Assembly: GCA_036494005.1 (NCBI GenBank) | Contig: DASXOV010000176.1 | Location: 1-33,847, forward strand | Reading direction: 5' to 3' | Source: GCA-003244245 sp036494005 | GTDB lineage: Bacteria; Actinomycetota; Actinomycetes; Mycobacteriales; Pseudonocardiaceae | Length of the DNA: 33,847 nucleotides | In this document: positions 32,308 to 33,847 of the stretch, in pieces | How the letters are laid out: each line of letters begins with the position of its first letter | Position numbering within the stretch: the stretch's first letter is position 1 | Notes under the pieces: generated by a model | Database searches by the model: none | What the model saw: only the letters and a program-made list of their open reading frames with translations | Told to the model about the DNA's origin: nothing | Made by a program: the position numbers and the translations under genes

Positions 32308-32565
32308 TCACAGGCCCAGGCTGAGGGGGCCGAAGCCGTCGCCCGCTGTGGCGTAACTCGCACCTCCAGTGGCGGCGCCGCTGTCGCCGCTTTCGCTATC
32401 ACTGCTGGTAGCGGCACCGCCGGCACCGCTGGTGGCAGTACCTCCGGTGAAATCAAGGATATGATCGACTGAAATGTTTGGGTTCATCGAAATCAGCACG
32501 GTACGAGCCGGCAGCAGCTCCAGATGCTGCCCATCGATCTCCGCAAAGCTCAGTGCGTCAGACAT
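32308..32565 (-). CDS. 85-aa precursor-like peptide
   Basis: The ATG at 32565 has an excellent ribosome site (AGGAGG, 9-nt spacing); the frame extends 5', but only this start has such a site. The front part, SFAEIDGQHLELLPARTVLI (residues 5-24), looks like a conserved leader. Next come SMNPNISVDHILDFTGG and then a back half almost entirely of Gly, Ala, Ser, Thr, Asp and Glu, ending in GDGFGPLSLGL. There are no Cys and no membrane helix or signal peptide. The RRE-M50 protease gene lies directly downstream beyond a hairpin. I interpret it as the substrate of that protease, that is, a ribosomally made peptide precursor. LPART resembles but is not a sortase LPxTG signal. Confidence 0.82.
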   Translation of the reverse strand: MSDALSFAEIDGQHLELLPARTVLISMNPNISVDHILDFTGGTATSGAGGAATSSDSESGDSGAATGGASYATAGDGFGPLSLGL

Positions 32566-32641
32566 AAAAAAGTTCCTCCTAGAAAGACGTGACCCGGTTG
32601 GCGGGCCCACCACACAGTGCGCCCCGTCGGTGACCGATTCC

Positions 32642-32651
32642 TGCACGTGCA
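32642..32651. promoter_or_regulatory. 10-bp palindrome in the peptide gene leader
   Basis: TGCACGTGCA is a perfect palindrome about 77-86 nt upstream of the peptide ATG, inside the predicted 5' untranslated region. Confidence 0.35.
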
Positions 32652-32698
32652 CACCCTGCCGAGGAGGACGACCATACGACAATTGGTAACGGTACCTA

Positions 32699-32741
32699 AA
32701 TCGGTCGCACCGATTACCTAGCTCTCGGAGTCATGCTTCAA
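32699..32741 (-). promoter_or_regulatory. promoter-like element with operator palindrome before the peptide gene
   Basis: On the minus strand, TTGAAG (32741-32736), a 17-bp spacer, then GGTAAT (32718-32713) resemble -35/-10 boxes. A 17-bp inverted repeat, AATCGGT-GCG-ACCGATT (32699-32715), overlaps the -10 box, as a repressor site would. A start near 32706 would leave a leader of about 140 nt before the ATG. Confidence 0.5.
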
Positions 32742-32817
32742 ACTGCGTAGTCGGCAACGACGTCCCACGTAGGTTCCCCATACCAGCACGTACAGCAGAA
32801 TCGCAGATCGGCCTGAT

Positions 32818-33042
32818 CTAATGCACAACAGCGCCGTCGGCTCTGGCAATGATCACTCCGCTGGCGAGCGAAACCGTTACCGGCCCGAAGATCAGCTCCG
32901 TCTGGGTTCGCGTCTGCACTCGCGTCGCCTGCAGCGCGACCATGTCCAGCGCGCGCATCACCAGTTTGACGACCTCCTGGACCTGGCGCATGATCTCCGC
33001 CGCGGCCTCCCGAAGCTGTGATACCAAACGACTGGTCTCCAT
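32818..33042 (-). CDS. 74-aa helical protein upstream of the peptide gene
   Basis: The ATG at 33042 has GGAGG with 6-nt spacing. The first 50 residues form a long helix with regular hydrophobic spacing (LVSQLREAAAEIMRQVQEVV, then KLVMRALDMVALQATRVQTR). A short beta-like tail follows, FGPVTVSLASGVIIARADGA. There are no Cys and no signal peptide. It is on the same strand as the peptide gene and 252 nt upstream of it, with its own upstream inverted repeats, so it may be a separate unit of the same system. No family is recognised; a second small substrate, a chaperone-like partner or a regulator are all possible. Confidence 0.7.
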   Translation of the reverse strand: METSRLVSQLREAAAEIMRQVQEVVKLVMRALDMVALQATRVQTRTQTELIFGPVTVSLASGVIIARADGAVVH

Positions 33043-33104
33043 CTCGAACCTCCAAAGTTCCTCAATGCGCGTCGATGAGGTCCTCCCACTAGGGCGCACT
33101 CTGA

Positions 33105-33120
33105 TTCGGGGGCACCCGAA
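33105..33120. promoter_or_regulatory. short hairpin/inverted repeat upstream of the 74-aa gene
   Basis: TTCGGG-GGCA-CCCGAA, a 6-bp stem with a 4-nt loop, lies 63-78 nt upstream of the ATG at 33042. It could be an operator or a small RNA hairpin. Confidence 0.35.
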
Positions 33121-33198
33121 GCCTGTTTTTCGAAATCTCCAGCAGAAGGATTCCATTAGCGATGTTGTCAGTCCAGGCACTACCGAATGCTACGCAGT

Positions 33199-33212
33199 CC
33201 GGACGTATCCGG
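33199..33212. promoter_or_regulatory. inverted repeat CCGGA-CGTA-TCCGG
   Basis: Perfect 5-bp arms around a 4-bp centre, about 160 nt upstream of the 74-aa gene and 85 nt upstream of the ATG at 33297 on the other strand. A possible operator in a divergent region. Confidence 0.3.
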
Positions 33213-33296
33213 CACTGACACTCGCTACCTAGATTGCCTCCTGCACTGCGTCATGTCGGGCCGCTGAGCGACGTAACCACCACACGCGGGCTACCG

Positions 33297-33800
33297 ATGT
33301 CCCTGCGACCGTCCTGCGACGATGCGACCCGGGCACGCGGGGTGCGAAGCAAACCGATCGTCGTGGTGGCCGGGCAACTCTCGATCAGTGAGTTGTACCT
33401 GCGGAATTGGATGGCTCAGGCGGATGCCGATAAGAAGGGTATCGATTCGCGCCGGCGACGAGACCACGAAAGCGTGGCAAACCTGAGGCAGACTTGCCCG
33501 CCCCTCCTTCCAGTGAGAGAATATCAGCAGCTTCGGAATTCACCCGCGTGCAAATACTATCTATTCATTGTCGGACCACTTTCGCATCTCGAGGCGAAAC
33601 GCTTGGTTCAACTACCAAGGTGGCCACGTGCGGGTTCTTCAGAGCCCCATTGGGTCACCGAATGGCGACTATACGACGTCGCCAAATTTCCACCACACAG
33701 ATCCGACCCTATGTGTTCCGGGTCCAGGTGTGAATGCTGTCGTCCTCAAGTCGATAATAGATGGGCTCAGTCCTTGAGGGAGATGACCCGTGCACTGTGA
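33297..33800 (+). CDS. doubtful low-GC ORF, function unknown
   Basis: 167 aa from the ATG at 33297 (a TTG at 33234 is possible). There is no strong ribosome site. A middle segment looks protein-like: CKYYLFIVGPLSHLEAKRLV, then EPHWVTEWRLYDVAKFPP. Third codon positions are much less G/C-rich than in the rest of the window, especially after about 33500. This means either an acquired gene or non-coding DNA. Other frames in the same stretch are also open. No family is recognised. Confidence 0.35.
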   Translation: MSLRPSCDDATRARGVRSKPIVVVAGQLSISELYLRNWMAQADADKKGIDSRRRRDHESVANLRQTCPPLLPVREYQQLRNSPACKYYLFIVGPLSHLEAKRLVQLPRWPRAGSSEPHWVTEWRLYDVAKFPPHRSDPMCSGSRCECCRPQVDNRWAQSLREMTRAL

Positions 33801-33847
33801 CGGCACTGGGCCCAGCGCTCCACCCCAGCCGTCCTGCGACCATCACC

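Noticed and set aside
32491..32510. Sortase signal in the 85-aa peptide (LPART)
   Set aside because: A sortase signal needs LPxTG, then a hydrophobic helix and a basic tail at the C-terminus; this motif is N-terminal and has neither.
1..33847. rRNA, tRNA, insertion sequence or phage genes
   Set aside because: No transposase, integrase, rRNA or tRNA pattern was recognised on either strand by eye.

Overview
The window is GC-rich throughout. Genes often start with GTG, many neighbouring genes overlap by 1-4 bases, and OmpR-type two-component systems and a large LuxR-type ATPase regulator are present. This fits a high-GC actinomycete. The XRE regulator with two small companion proteins (23.5-25.4 kb) resembles loci I associate with Pseudonocardiaceae, but that family-level guess comes from memory and was not tested.

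Layout. (1) 1-3467, minus strand: two M16 zinc-peptidase-type genes (one with HxxEH, one without) behind two small membrane proteins. (2) 3615-5683, plus: a response regulator and sensor kinase. (3) 5692-6036, minus: a YjbR/MmcQ-like protein. (4) 6231-9846, plus: a small unknown protein, a phosphoribosyltransferase, an atypical GAPDH and a repeat-rich helical protein. (5) 15695 down to 9883, minus: an apparent operon of GT2-GtrA glycosyltransferase, GT39 membrane glycosyltransferase, response regulator and sensor kinase. (6) 15954-21989, plus, divergent from region 5: a MacAB-like export operon with adaptor, ATPase, permease, two-domain DUF5666-like lipoprotein and a second adaptor, ending in a hairpin. 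(7) 23397-22333, minus: a K+ channel with an RCK domain. (8) 25.4-23.5 kb, minus: an XRE regulator plus two small proteins, with a palindromic upstream region. (9) 26706-25600, minus: a saccharopine dehydrogenase-like reductase. (10) 29617-26765, minus: a LuxR/LAL regulator. (11) 33042 down to 29958, minus: a 74-aa helical protein, an 85-aa precursor-like peptide, a membrane M50 metalloprotease with an N-terminal PqqD/RRE-like domain, and a head-GIN-type lipoprotein. The right end is less GC-rich and holds one doubtful plus-strand ORF.

The best candidate for an undescribed system is region 11. A small peptide has a conserved-looking front half (SFAEIDGQHLELLPARTVL) and a Gly/Ala/Ser/Thr-rich back half. 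It lies directly upstream of an intramembrane-type protease fused to a peptide-recognition-like domain, whose gene overlaps that of a lipoprotein. A perfect 14-bp hairpin separates the peptide gene from the protease gene, and a promoter-like element with a 17-bp inverted repeat precedes the peptide gene. This arrangement resembles ribosomally made peptide loci, but no modification enzyme is visible before the window ends.

Regions 5 and 6 read as one functional unit: a two-component system co-transcribed with cell-envelope glycosyltransferases and facing an exporter operon across a 258-bp shared promoter region.
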